From NCBI GenBank assembly GCA_003516865.1, contig DPBR01000063.1, forward strand, positions 1-10,466: 10,466 nt of DNA, in the 5' to 3' direction. Positions 1 through 5,826 of this stretch are shown here, one piece after another. The position numbers and the translations under genes were made by a program. Below the pieces are notes generated by a model that was given only the letters and a program-made list of their open reading frames with translations, was not told the origin of the DNA and did no database searches. Numbering within the stretch: position 1 is the stretch's first letter; each line of letters begins with the position of its first letter. The stretch comes from Oscillospiraceae bacterium (GTDB lineage: Bacteria > Bacillota > Clostridia > Oscillospirales > Ruminococcaceae).

Positions 1-621
1 ACAAGCCGCGATAACGCACGCACCGAAGCGTTTTCGGGAAAGAATTTTGGCGAGGTTGCCAAGCCTGCCGAAAAATCAGCGCCGAAGCCTAAGGTTATCA
101 GAAAAAATGCGGCGGCGATTTCGGCTTACGGGAAGATTTCCGGTGCGCCGGTTACGACAGCGCCGCCGGATATGGATTTGCGCGCGGCTAAAATGCCCGC
201 AGAAAAGCCTGCCGACGAGCCCGTTTCCCGCGCTCCCGACTATCAAAGCAGCGAGCAGCCGCATTTTTCGCAGGATTTCCCCGACAACGAGCCGTATAAG
301 GATATCGGCAGCATTTTCGATGTACTTGAGCAGTCCGAGAACAGCGTGAGCGATAAGCCGCGCAGACCTGTTTATCCCGAAAACGAGCCGTCGCCCGAAT
401 GGGAAAAACCCGCGCGCGAGGAAACGCCCACGGAGGTTACCAAGGAGAACGCGCCGAGCGGCATCTGGACCGAGGACAGGAACCTTTTCGGCTCGGATAC
501 GCAGTCCGAGCTTGATATGCTCAAGGAAAAGAAGCACGCGAAGTCGAACAAAACGCGCCGTTTGTACGACGTCATAATGCGTGAACCCGACGATAATCCG
601 AATTTCAGGCGCAAAAACTGA
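1..621 (+). CDS. 3' end of a disordered, charged protein (partial)
   Basis: The frame is open from the first base of the window and ends at TGA 619-621, so this is the last 206 codons of a gene that begins upstream. I do not recognise the family. The visible part is rich in Pro, Glu, Lys, Ser and Asp, has no membrane segment or Cys cluster, and reads as intrinsically disordered. A short basic C-terminus (KKHAKSNKTRRLYD, ending NFRRKN) could bind nucleic acid or a partner, but that is only a guess. An internal ATG at 172 would be an alternative start, but the uninterrupted upstream frame, with the same composition, argues that the gene is longer. The codon use (GC-rich third positions) matches the neighbouring core genes. 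Two hairpins follow the stop codon. Confidence 0.7.
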   Translation, partial: TSRDNARTEAFSGKNFGEVAKPAEKSAPKPKVIRKNAAAISAYGKISGAPVTTAPPDMDLRAAKMPAEKPADEPVSRAPDYQSSEQPHFSQDFPDNEPYKDIGSIFDVLEQSENSVSDKPRRPVYPENEPSPEWEKPAREETPTEVTKENAPSGIWTEDRNLFGSDTQSELDMLKEKKHAKSNKTRRLYDVIMREPDDNPNFRRKN

Positions 622-628
622 GCGAATT

Positions 629-661
629 TCCGTTATCGCAATTCGCAGCGTAACGGATTTT
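629..661 (+). terminator. proximal terminator of the left-edge gene
   Basis: Arms TCCGTTA (629-635) and TAACGGA (651-657) pair. An inner CGC/GCG adds three more pairs after a bulged T, and the stem is followed by TTTTAC. It lies 8 bases after the stop codon. The T-run is short, so it may act together with the stronger hairpin at 705-735. Confidence 0.4.
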
Positions 662-704
662 ACAAGATTTGGTTATTTTGCCGATGCAAAATGCCGATAT
701 ATTC

Positions 705-735
705 ATCGCCCCGTTTGTTTCGCGGGGCGATTTTT
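705..735 (+). terminator. strong intrinsic terminator
   Basis: A perfect 9-bp stem, ATCGCCCCG (705-713) with CGGGGCGAT (723-731), has a 9-base loop and is followed by a run of five T (731-735). It ends plus-strand transcription before the convergent regulator gene. Its shape and tail resemble the hairpin at 3221-3252. Confidence 0.8.
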
Positions 736-748
736 CGTTCAACGCAAA

Positions 749-785
749 GAAAAAGCCGCAGAGTGATATTCGTTCGCTCTGCGGC
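749..785 (-). terminator. terminator of the AbrB-type gene
   Basis: A perfect 9-bp stem is formed by GCCGCAGAG (755-763) and CTCTGCGGC (777-785). On the minus strand it is followed by a CTTTTTCTTT tail. It lies 20 bases beyond the stop codon of the minus-strand regulator. The plus side is also T-rich, so it may be bidirectional. Confidence 0.75.
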
Positions 786-805
786 ATATTATTTTTCCGA
801 AAGAA

Positions 806-1069
806 TTATTCGGCGTTCCCCGCGCCAAGTTCCGTCAGCTCTTTCAGGCATTTTTTGCATATGTTTTTGCCCTTGAAAACCGTAATATCACCGGCGTTTG
901 AACAAAAAGAGCAAGCGGGTGAATATTTTTTCAGAATAATGTGGTCGTCCTCGACATAAATTTCAAGACTGTCTTTTTCGTCAATTTCAAGCGTTCTGCG
1001 AAGCTCAATCGGAATAACTATACGACCAAGCTCATCAACCTTGCGAACGATGCCCGTGGATTTTACCAT
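806..1069 (-). CDS. AbrB/SpoVT-family transcription regulator with four-cysteine tail
   Basis: 87 residues. Residues 1-50 are a typical AbrB/MazE/SpoVT swapped-hairpin DNA-binding domain: it opens VKSTGIVRKVDELGRIVIP, continues with ELRRTLEI and ends in the acidic-then-hydrophobic strand EIYVEDDHIILKKY. Such proteins bind AT-rich promoter DNA as dimers or tetramers and control transition-state and sporulation genes. After this comes a tail with C53-x2-C56 and C71-x2-C74, which could bind zinc as a small ribbon. The start ATG has an AAGGAGGA ribosome site 8-15 bases upstream, which fixes it. A TTGACA/TAAAAT promoter precedes the gene. It is divergent from spmA across 180 bases, so it may regulate that operon or itself. 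The family is clear; the targets are inferred. Confidence 0.9.
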   Translation of the reverse strand: MVKSTGIVRKVDELGRIVIPIELRRTLEIDEKDSLEIYVEDDHIILKKYSPACSFCSNAGDITVFKGKNICKKCLKELTELGAGNAE

Positions 1070-1101
1070 ATGAAGTCCTCCTTAAATTCTTATACTATTT
1101 G

Positions 1102-1114
1102 CCGAACAATTCGG
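1102..1114. promoter_or_regulatory. small inverted repeat in the AbrB-gene leader
   Basis: CCGAA-CAA-TTCGG lies between the start codon of the regulator and its -10 box, that is, in its 5' untranslated region. It could be an operator for autoregulation. It is short, so chance is possible. Confidence 0.3.
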
Positions 1115-1135
1115 TATTATTTCTTGACTGAAATT

Positions 1136-1164
1136 ATTTTACCACATTTTGTATGCTTTGTCAA
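1136..1164 (-). promoter_or_regulatory. sigma-A promoter of the AbrB-type gene
   Basis: Read on the minus strand: -35 TTGACA (1159-1164), a 17-base spacer, and -10 TAAAAT (1136-1141). The match to the housekeeping consensus is nearly perfect. Transcription would start near 1129, giving a leader of about 60 bases. Confidence 0.8.
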
Positions 1165-1170
1165 GTGTTT

Positions 1171-1199
1171 TTTACAATAATTTACAAAAAAACTTAAAT
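1171..1199 (+). promoter_or_regulatory. possible spmAB promoter
   Basis: TTTACA (1171-1176), a 17-base spacer and TTAAAT (1194-1199) lie about 50 bases before the spmA start codon, back to back with the regulator's promoter. In Bacillus, spm genes are expressed in the mother cell under sigma-E. I could not see a convincing sigma-E site, so the sigma factor is uncertain. Confidence 0.35.
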
Positions 1200-1249
1200 T
1201 TTGGAAGAAATAGAAATTATTGTTATGGTTTATGTTATCGGAGGATTTT

Positions 1250-1831
1250 ATGAAAGCAATTTTGGTGATAATACCCGTTATTTCGTTTGTTTACGCGGCT
1301 TTGGGCGGGAGAATGGGTGAAGTTTCGGAGAGTATTTTCGCGAAATCCGCCGAAGCGGTTGAACTGGTAATTTCAATTTGCGGCGTGATGTGCTTCTGGT
1401 GCGGGCTGATGAAGGTTGCGGAGAAAGCGGGACTTCTGGAAAAGCTTTCGCGGTTGCTGTCGGTACCGATAAAACTGCTTTTCGGCGGCGTGAAAAGAGG
1501 CGGGAAGGCTGTCGGGCTTATTGCAATGAACATTGCCGCGAATATACTGGGGCTTGGAAACGCCTCGACGCCGCTAGGGATTGCGGCAATGAAGGCAATC
1601 GCGGAGGAAGAGGGCGCGGGGGAGAGCGCGTGCGACGATATGATAATGCTTGCCGTGCTGAACACCGCGAGCCTTCAGATTATCCCCGCAACAGCCGCCG
1701 CTCTGCGCTCGGCAAACGGCGCGGAGAAGCCTATGGATATCCTGCCCTGCGTGTGGATTGTCACGGCGTACTCCGTGTTTATCGCGGTTTTTTCGGCGAA
1801 AATGCTTGCAAGGCTCACGAGAAAGCGCTGA
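1250..1831 (+). CDS. spmA: spore maturation protein A (nucleoside-recognition domain membrane protein)
   Basis: 193 residues from the ATG at 1250, which has GGAGG five bases upstream; the in-frame ATG at 1220 has no ribosome site. It is an integral membrane protein with hydrophobic segments near residues 1-18, 37-55, 87-103 and 165-182. It carries the conserved SpmA stretch NIAANILGLGNASTPLG (about 94-110) and an LNTASLQIIPAT motif (137-148). Length and motifs fit SpmA of Bacillus and Clostridia. SpmA acts with SpmB in spore core dehydration and the heat resistance that follows; the molecular mechanism and substrate are not settled. spmB follows 57 bases downstream on the same strand. The codon use is typical of the core genes here, and there is no sign of damage. 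Confidence 0.92.
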   Translation: MKAILVIIPVISFVYAALGGRMGEVSESIFAKSAEAVELVISICGVMCFWCGLMKVAEKAGLLEKLSRLLSVPIKLLFGGVKRGGKAVGLIAMNIAANILGLGNASTPLGIAAMKAIAEEEGAGESACDDMIMLAVLNTASLQIIPATAAALRSANGAEKPMDILPCVWIVTAYSVFIAVFSAKMLARLTRKR

Positions 1832-1888
1832 TAATCGAGAGAAAACGCTCGTATATGAGAGTAATCTTATATAGATAACGGAGGGAAA

Positions 1889-2413
1889 ATGAGCGCGGTA
1901 ACGGACTATATTGTACCCGTAATTGTGGTCGGGATACTGATTTATGCGACTGTGAAGCGGGTTGACGTGTTTTCGGCGTTCTGCGAGGGCGCGTCCGAGG
2001 GGCTGAAAACCTGCGGCGAGATTTTGCCGGCGCTGGTGCTGCTGATTGTGTGTATCGGGATTTTCCGCGCAAGCGGCGCTGTCGAGGCGCCCACGCGGCT
2101 TCTGACGCCGTTTTGCGAGGCTGTGCATTTCCCCGCGGAGGCGTTTCCGCTGGTAATTCTGCGGCCGTTTTCGGGGAGCGGCGCTATGGCGGTGTACAAC
2201 GAAATCGCGGTGCAGTGCGGCGCGGATTCGCTTGCGGAACGCGTTGCGGCAACGCTTATCGGCTCGTCTGAAACGACTTTTTACACACTTGCCGTTTATT
2301 TCTCGGCTGTTAAGGTGAAGAAAACTCGGTACGCGGCGGCGGCAGCGCTCTCTGCGGACTGCACGGCGTGGTTGGTCTGCGGGTTGGTCGTGTATGCGTT
2401 TTTTGGTGGCTGA
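1889..2413 (+). CDS. spmB: spore maturation protein B
   Basis: 174 residues. The ATG at 1889 is preceded by GGAGG at 1880-1884. The protein is hydrophobic, with membrane segments near residues 6-22, 43-60, 82-93, 126-140 and 157-172. It has the hallmark RPFSGSGA (92-99) and GSSETTFYT (125-133) motifs of the SpmB half of the nucleoside-recognition family. It acts with SpmA during spore maturation, in lowering core water content. It shares the operon with spmA and is probably translated from the same mRNA. Family length is usually about 175 residues, so it looks complete. Confidence 0.92.
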   Translation: MSAVTDYIVPVIVVGILIYATVKRVDVFSAFCEGASEGLKTCGEILPALVLLIVCIGIFRASGAVEAPTRLLTPFCEAVHFPAEAFPLVILRPFSGSGAMAVYNEIAVQCGADSLAERVAATLIGSSETTFYTLAVYFSAVKVKKTRYAAAAALSADCTAWLVCGLVVYAFFGG

Positions 2414-2426
2414 CGGGGGTGAACGA

Positions 2427-2693
2427 GTGAATTTATTGCAGATATTTGGCTTTGCAAAGCGACCTCAGCCGCCCGACGAGGAACGCGACAACTTTTATCG
2501 GGCGTATTCGGCGGCTCTCGCGCGGCTTCGTGAAATCAGGAATAACTTCGATTTCGCCGATGATGAAGCGCTCACGGACGCGCTTATTTTCGAGGAAAAC
2601 GCGGCTTTAAGGGTTATCGACAGGCTTATTCGCGAGGCGAAAACGCGGAATATTACGATTGATTTTTGTGATTTTTTGAGAAAAAACGCTTGA
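2427..2693 (+). CDS. small DUF2508/YaaL-like protein
   Basis: 88 residues if translation starts at GTG 2427, which has a GGGGGTG ribosome site 5 bases upstream and lies 13 bases after the spmB stop. The alternative ATG at 2394 would overlap spmB and has no ribosome site. The sequence is soluble and helical: FYRAYSAALARLREIRNNF, then DALIFEENAALRVIDRLIREAKTRNITID. The acidic middle and the REAK-type motif near the end resemble the DUF2508 (YaaL) family of Firmicutes, whose function is unknown. The tight linkage suggests co-transcription with spmAB. Family assignment is by eye only. Confidence 0.65.
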   Translation: MNLLQIFGFAKRPQPPDEERDNFYRAYSAALARLREIRNNFDFADDEALTDALIFEENAALRVIDRLIREAKTRNITIDFCDFLRKNA

Positions 2694-2719
2694 ATAAACT
2701 CGGTATTTTTGTGTAAAAT
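2690..2719 (+). promoter_or_regulatory. possible promoter of the Q/N-rich micro-gene
   Basis: TTGAAT (2690-2695), an 18-base spacer and TAAAAT (2714-2719) overlap the stop codon of the preceding gene and lie 51 bases before the micro-gene start. Confidence 0.4.
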
Positions 2720-2769
2720 ATTACTGCGGTGAAATCCGCGAAAAATGTGTTTTCACAGGAGGATTTGTT

Positions 2770-2865
2770 ATGTCTAACCAGAATAATCAGCAGCAGAATC
2801 AGCAGCAGAATCAGCAGAATCAGCAGAATCAGCAGAACCAGCAGCAGAATCAGAACAAGCGCTGA
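2770..2865 (+). CDS. 31-residue Q/N-rich micro-protein
   Basis: The frame ATG 2770 to TGA 2863-2865 encodes a peptide starting MSNQNN, then only Gln and Asn (runs of QQN and QQQN), and ending NKR. A perfect AGGAGGA ribosome site lies at 2757-2763, six bases before the ATG, and a promoter-like sequence precedes it. The codons are almost all CAG and AAT. The strong ribosome site and tidy ends argue that it is real. I do not recognise a family. Q/N-rich short proteins occur among gamma-type small acid-soluble spore proteins and coat-associated peptides, and the gene lies just after spmAB, so a spore role is a reasonable but unproven idea. It could also have expanded by slippage of its CAGCAGAAT repeat unit. 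Confidence 0.65.
   Translation: MSNQNNQQQNQQQNQQNQQNQQNQQQNQNKR
2785..2850 (+). repeat. CAG/CAGAAT microsatellite inside the micro-gene
   Basis: Tandem units of CAGCAGAAT, with CAG insertions, make up most of the Q/N-rich reading frame. All length changes in the array are multiples of three, so the frame stays open, as expected if it is selected as protein. Confidence 0.7.
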
Positions 2866-2903
2866 TTGAAAACGATAACGACCGTTCGCAAAAGCGGCGG
2901 TTT

Positions 2904-2932
2904 GCCGGGCAATGTCCCGGCTTTACATATTT
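2904..2932 (+). terminator. weak terminator after the micro-gene
   Basis: GCCGGG (2904-2909) pairs with CCCGGC (2916-2921) across a six-base loop, and the stem is followed by a broken T-rich tail (TTTACATATTTT). It lies about 40 bases after the micro-gene stop. Confidence 0.45.
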
Positions 2933-2954
2933 TGAAAAAAATCGGAAAAAGTGC

Positions 2955-2983
2955 TTGACTTTTGGGGAAAGTTGTGGTATAAT
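2955..2983 (+). promoter_or_regulatory. sigma-A promoter of tRNA-Ser
   Basis: TTGACT (2955-2960), a 17-base spacer and a perfect TATAAT (2978-2983) lie 17 bases before the mature 5' end of the tRNA. This is a strong stable-RNA promoter. Confidence 0.85.
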
Positions 2984-3000
2984 GTAAAAGTTGAATATGT

Positions 3001-3092
3001 GGAAAGATGGCTGAGCTGGTCTAAGGCGCACGATTGGAAATCGTGTAACGGCTAATACCCGTTCAAGGGTTCGAATCCCTTTCTTTCCGCCA
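3001..3092 (+). tRNA. tRNA-Ser (anticodon GGA)
   Basis: The acceptor stem GGAAAGA (3001-3007) pairs with TCTTTCC (3082-3088), followed by discriminator G and an encoded CCA (3090-3092). The anticodon stem CACGA/TCGTG (3029-3033, 3041-3045) holds loop TTGGAAA, giving anticodon GGA at 3036-3038, which reads UCC/UCU serine codons. A long variable arm (about 3046-3061) fits a class II tRNA. The T-loop GGGTTCGAATCCC is canonical. It has its own promoter and terminator and is a single-gene transcript. Confidence 0.96.
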
Positions 3093-3103
3093 GCAGCGTG
3101 CTT

Positions 3104-3135
3104 GAGGACGGTTCTTTGAACCGTCCTCTTCTGCG
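3104..3135 (+). terminator. terminator of tRNA-Ser
   Basis: A perfect 11-bp stem, GAGGACGGTTC (3104-3114) with GAACCGTCCTC (3118-3128), has a TTT loop and a following T-rich segment. It begins 12 bases after the CCA end. Confidence 0.85.
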
Positions 3136-3140
3136 TTTTC

Positions 3141-3175
3141 CATCCCAAAATTTTCCGAGGGAAAATTTTGGAATG
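3141..3175. repeat. long AT-centred palindrome without a T-tail
   Basis: CCAAAATTTTCC (3145-3156) and GGAAAATTTTGG (3160-3171) form a perfect 12-bp stem around a GAG loop. After one C/A mismatch it extends by three more pairs (CAT 3141-3143 with ATG 3173-3175). Neither side has a run of T, so it is not a standard terminator. It could be a dispersed repeat, a protein-binding site or a processing signal. Confidence 0.6.
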
Positions 3176-3220
3176 AAAAGCCGCGGACTTATCAATTGCC
3201 AAACTGAAAATAATCCAATT

Positions 3221-3252
3221 TCGCCCCTAGTTTCTTCTAGAGGCGATTTTTT
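3221..3252 (+). terminator. terminator-like hairpin, possibly a dispersed repeat
   Basis: TCGCCCCTAG (3221-3230) pairs with CTAGAGGCGA (3237-3246), with one mismatch, around loop TTTCTT, and is followed by TTTTTT. It is nested between 8-base inverted arms AAAGCCGC (3177-3184) and GCGGCTTT (3262-3269). The stem base and tail resemble those of the hairpin at 705-735. No gene immediately upstream needs it, since the tRNA already has a terminator. The rest of 3270-3400 shows no structure I can name. Confidence 0.55.
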
Positions 3253-3400
3253 CGCCCAAAAGCGGCTTTCGGTTGTCATTCGCACGCAAAATTCCTAAGT
3301 TTTTTCGCTTCGGGGTATTTTTTTCTGTAACAAAACGGACTTTTCTCGGTATAAACAATCAGAAAGACCGATTTTAATAACGCTTTTGGAGGATATTGTT

Positions 3401-4753
3401 ATGTATAAAGACAAAAACACGAAGGTTTTTAACGAAATTCTCGATATGGCAATCGGCGGCGCACAGAGAAATTTCCCGCCCGTTTACAACGTTCAGTCAG
3501 GTATGGAAGTCGTTTCGCTGAGCCTGCCCGAAATTTTCGAGGACTCTATGGCGCGCTTTGAACTCCTCAGACTCAACAAAGACATAGACGCCGACAGAAA
3601 AAATCTCGTTTTTGCGTCCTCTTATGCGGCTTATTCGCTCAACACAATGTACGCGAGAGATGAAATTAACAATAATATCGACGATTTCTTTTTGGGTGAC
3701 GACAACCTCAAATGGCTCAAAAACAACGGGCTTTCCGAAAAGGATTTCGAGCCGCTTAAGAACGAACTGAAAAAGGCTACGGACGACGCGCTCAGAGCCG
3801 ACCCCGACACAAAGGAAATTGCCGATTTTATTGCGAAGATTGACGCCGCAAATCCCACAAAAGAACAGCGAGAGGATTTTTACAAAAGCTCGGTTAGTAT
3901 GCTCAGAATGCTTAATCGTGGTATTGAGGACAGCCGAGAGTCCGGCTGGAAGTTCAACGCGAGAACCGCCGTTTACAACGCTCACGCAGACGTTGCGCGC
4001 TTTGAGAAAGACACGACGCTTTGCGATTTGATGAGGGATTATGTTATCCGCGTTGACAATGTTTTTACGAACGAAAGCAAGCTTGGCGTTGTAAATTATA
4101 AAAATCTCGGCATAAGCTACGGAGAAGGCAAGTCCGTTCACCCGACGACTTTCCTTGAGCATTTCAATGAAAATCCCGCGAGCCTCACGAAAGAAGAGCT
4201 TGAATGGGCTCATTCGGTTTACAGCGATATGGCGGCGTTTGCGAATAAATCTTCTACCGACGGCAAAGAGCACGACTATAAAATCGAAATCTGCGACTTT
4301 TATGCAAACGGTCAGCGTATTATCAGCTATGATGAAGCGAGGAACGCGAAAAACGAAAAAGGCGAGAACGACCCGCAAAAATTCGGTGCGCTTGAAGCCG
4401 CTGTTGTCGCAAAGGTCCTTTCGGGAGAGAAGGTTACGGGAAAGGCGCTTGCGAGGGACGACTATGAAACCGTTCTCATAAACCCCGAAATCGCGAAGCC
4501 CAAGGAAACGAAGCTCTCGATTTCCACGTTTTTCAAGTGGCTCTGGGAGAAGCTTTTCTCGAACGTGAAAAAGGAAATCGGCAAGGTTAACGAAATGAAC
4601 GAAAAGTTCGAGAAAAATACGGGCGAATCCAAGGCTGCTCGTATGAAAACCGACTTCAAATCGCTTGTAAAGAGCGATACAGTTGAAAGAATAAATACTC
4701 AGCGCGAAAAATCAGCCGAAAAGACGGCTTCTCTGGACGGTCGTCAGAGATAA
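3401..4753 (+). CDS. hypothetical 450-residue soluble protein
   Basis: The start is ATG 3401, with TGGAGGA at 3387-3393 seven bases upstream. The frame could run back to a TTG at 3386, but that codon overlaps the ribosome site. I do not recognise the family. The protein is hydrophilic and highly charged, with no signal peptide, no clear membrane segment and no cysteine cluster. It appears mostly helical. A conspicuous aromatic amphipathic segment, FFKWLWEKLFSNVKKEI, lies near residues 374-392, followed by a Lys/Glu-rich coiled tail ending DGRQR; the aromatic helix could touch a membrane or a partner. Codon use matches the core genes. It is monocistronic, ending at a shared bidirectional terminator. 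It may be lineage-restricted to this group of Clostridia, which I cannot test here. Confidence 0.85.
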   Translation: MYKDKNTKVFNEILDMAIGGAQRNFPPVYNVQSGMEVVSLSLPEIFEDSMARFELLRLNKDIDADRKNLVFASSYAAYSLNTMYARDEINNNIDDFFLGDDNLKWLKNNGLSEKDFEPLKNELKKATDDALRADPDTKEIADFIAKIDAANPTKEQREDFYKSSVSMLRMLNRGIEDSRESGWKFNARTAVYNAHADVARFEKDTTLCDLMRDYVIRVDNVFTNESKLGVVNYKNLGISYGEGKSVHPTTFLEHFNENPASLTKEELEWAHSVYSDMAAFANKSSTDGKEHDYKIEICDFYANGQRIISYDEARNAKNEKGENDPQKFGALEAAVVAKVLSGEKVTGKALARDDYETVLINPEIAKPKETKLSISTFFKWLWEKLFSNVKKEIGKVNEMNEKFEKNTGESKAARMKTDFKSLVKSDTVERINTQREKSAEKTASLDGRQR

Positions 4754-4762
4754 AAATTACAT

Positions 4763-4798
4763 AAAAAACAGCCCTCTGCTTATCGGCAGAGGGTTTTT
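4763..4798. terminator. bidirectional terminator between convergent genes
   Basis: CCCTCTGC (4772-4779) and GCAGAGGG (4786-4793) form a perfect 8-bp stem with loop TTATCG. TTTTT follows on the plus side, and the minus side reads into CTGTTTTTT. It serves both the 450-residue gene and the convergent membrane-protein gene. Confidence 0.9.
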
Positions 4799-4809
4799 CG
4801 GGCAAAATA

Positions 4810-5652
4810 TCAGTTTTTGACGCCGGTCGGTTCTTCTTTGTCCGCAGTATTTTTGTCATTCGGGTTGTCGATTGTGATGATAAAGCCTTCCGCGAATTTA
4901 TACTTATCTCTGCGGTGAATGTAAAGAAATCCTGCCGCGGAAAACACAACCGCTCCGAGCATATTTACGGCAAGGTCTTTCATCGTGTCGGTAATTCCAA
5001 CGTCGAGATAGCCGCCTTCAATTGTGATAAGCTCGTTTCCGTCCTTATCGTAAAGCACGGTCCGGTCGATGTTTTTGACGACTACTTCCTTGTTTTCGCC
5101 GCTCGGATTGAGCATAACGGAGGCTACCGTTGTGACTATCCTGTCTTTCTGCATATCCTTATTAAACAGCTTGTCGCCGCTGAACTCAAAAAATTCCCAG
5201 AGCACTCCTACCGTCATTGAAAAGCAGAACGATATCAGCGCGACAAAAAGCGGCGTCATCTGGATACGCTTGCTGTGCGTGTTCAGCAAATCAATCAAGC
5301 CAAACCCAACGGACGCGGCGAGAAATCCGGTTGTTGTGTGGAGAATACTGTCCCAGACCGGAATTTTGTTGTAGAAATTCGCAATTTCGCCCAGAATTTC
5401 CGCCGCAAACACGAAAATAATAACGGATATTTCAAGCACGTTCGGAAGCGTAATTCCCATTTTCGTCTTGAGGAACGCAGGAATGTACATCAGCGCGATT
5501 GACAGCACGCAGAGCGCCACGTTCTGCCAGTTTTCGAGAAAAATCTGCCTTATCATAACCGCGATAACCGCGCTTACCATAATATTCAGCACAATAATGC
5601 AGCTTTTTTTCGACGAGTGATAGTTTTCTTTAAGCCTGTCTATGTATTTCAT
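4810..5652 (-). CDS. DUF2238-type integral membrane protein (E. coli YjdF-like)
   Basis: 280 residues. The start is the ATG at 5652, which has AAGGTG six bases upstream; the frame stays open far upstream to 5928, but that part overlaps unrelated sequence and lies before the promoter. There are about six membrane segments (near residues 18-37, 43-59, 70-90, 104-123, 133-153 and 227-245). Conserved features of the DUF2238 family are visible: WDSILHTTTGFLAASVGF (100-117), GVLWEFFEF (149-157), DMQKDR (166-171) and DTMKDLAVNMLGA (222-234). The charged residues within membrane segments (D101, H105, E152, D222) suggest a transport or catalytic site, but the function of the family is unknown. A hydrophilic loop of about 60 residues (160-220) and a charged C-terminal tail are also present. 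Confidence 0.85.
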   Translation of the reverse strand: MKYIDRLKENYHSSKKSCIIVLNIMVSAVIAVMIRQIFLENWQNVALCVLSIALMYIPAFLKTKMGITLPNVLEISVIIFVFAAEILGEIANFYNKIPVWDSILHTTTGFLAASVGFGLIDLLNTHSKRIQMTPLFVALISFCFSMTVGVLWEFFEFSGDKLFNKDMQKDRIVTTVASVMLNPSGENKEVVVKNIDRTVLYDKDGNELITIEGGYLDVGITDTMKDLAVNMLGAVVFSAAGFLYIHRRDKYKFAEGFIITIDNPNDKNTADKEEPTGVKN

Positions 5653-5698
5653 TTTTTGCACCTTGCCTTTCTTTTGAAAACACAGTGTAACCTCTTTT

Positions 5699-5727
5699 AT
5701 TATAGCACATTCCCGTGTATAATGCAA
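5699..5727 (-). promoter_or_regulatory. promoter of the DUF2238 gene
   Basis: On the minus strand: TTGCAT (5722-5727), a 17-base spacer and a perfect TATAAT (5699-5704). Transcription would start near 5692, about 40 bases before the start codon, leaving no room for a large riboswitch. Confidence 0.7.
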
Positions 5728-5790
5728 TGAAAAAATAAACCCGCTCAAAAAAGCACAGTAGTGATATAGAAGTTTTTTCTCCCTTAATTC

Positions 5791-5826
5791 AGGTTGCATA
5801 AAATAGGCATTATGCGACCTTTTTTC
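5791..5826 (+). repeat. hairpin at the recombinase 3' end
   Basis: AGGTTGCATAA (5791-5801) and TTATGCGACCT (5810-5820) form an 11-bp stem with one mismatch or wobble, followed by six T. The stop codon of the recombinase lies inside the right arm. It reads as a terminator on the plus strand, yet no plus-strand gene lies nearby, so it may instead mark or insulate the element end. Confidence 0.5.

Noticed and set aside
1220..1249. Upstream ATG at 1220 as the spmA start
   Set aside because: It has no ribosome site, and ATG 1250 follows GGAGG at proper spacing and gives the usual SpmA length.
2785..2850. CRISPR array
   Set aside because: The repeats are 3-9 base tandem units without spacers, inside a reading frame. 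No CRISPR array or cas gene was seen.
3001..3092. tRNA-Ser as the integration site of the mobile element
   Set aside because: The element begins about 2.6 kb away, beyond two core genes, and no repeat of the tRNA 3' end was seen. Large serine recombinases do not typically need tRNA targets.
3497..4378. Long minus-strand frame of 293 codons
   Set aside because: It is the shadow of the plus-strand gene, which has a ribosome site, start and terminator. The minus frame has none and shows an odd Arg/Val/Phe-rich composition.
5653..5700. yjdF-type riboswitch before the DUF2238 gene
   Set aside because: That RNA motif belongs to the unrelated Bacillus YjdF. The leader here is only about 40 bases and has no such structure.
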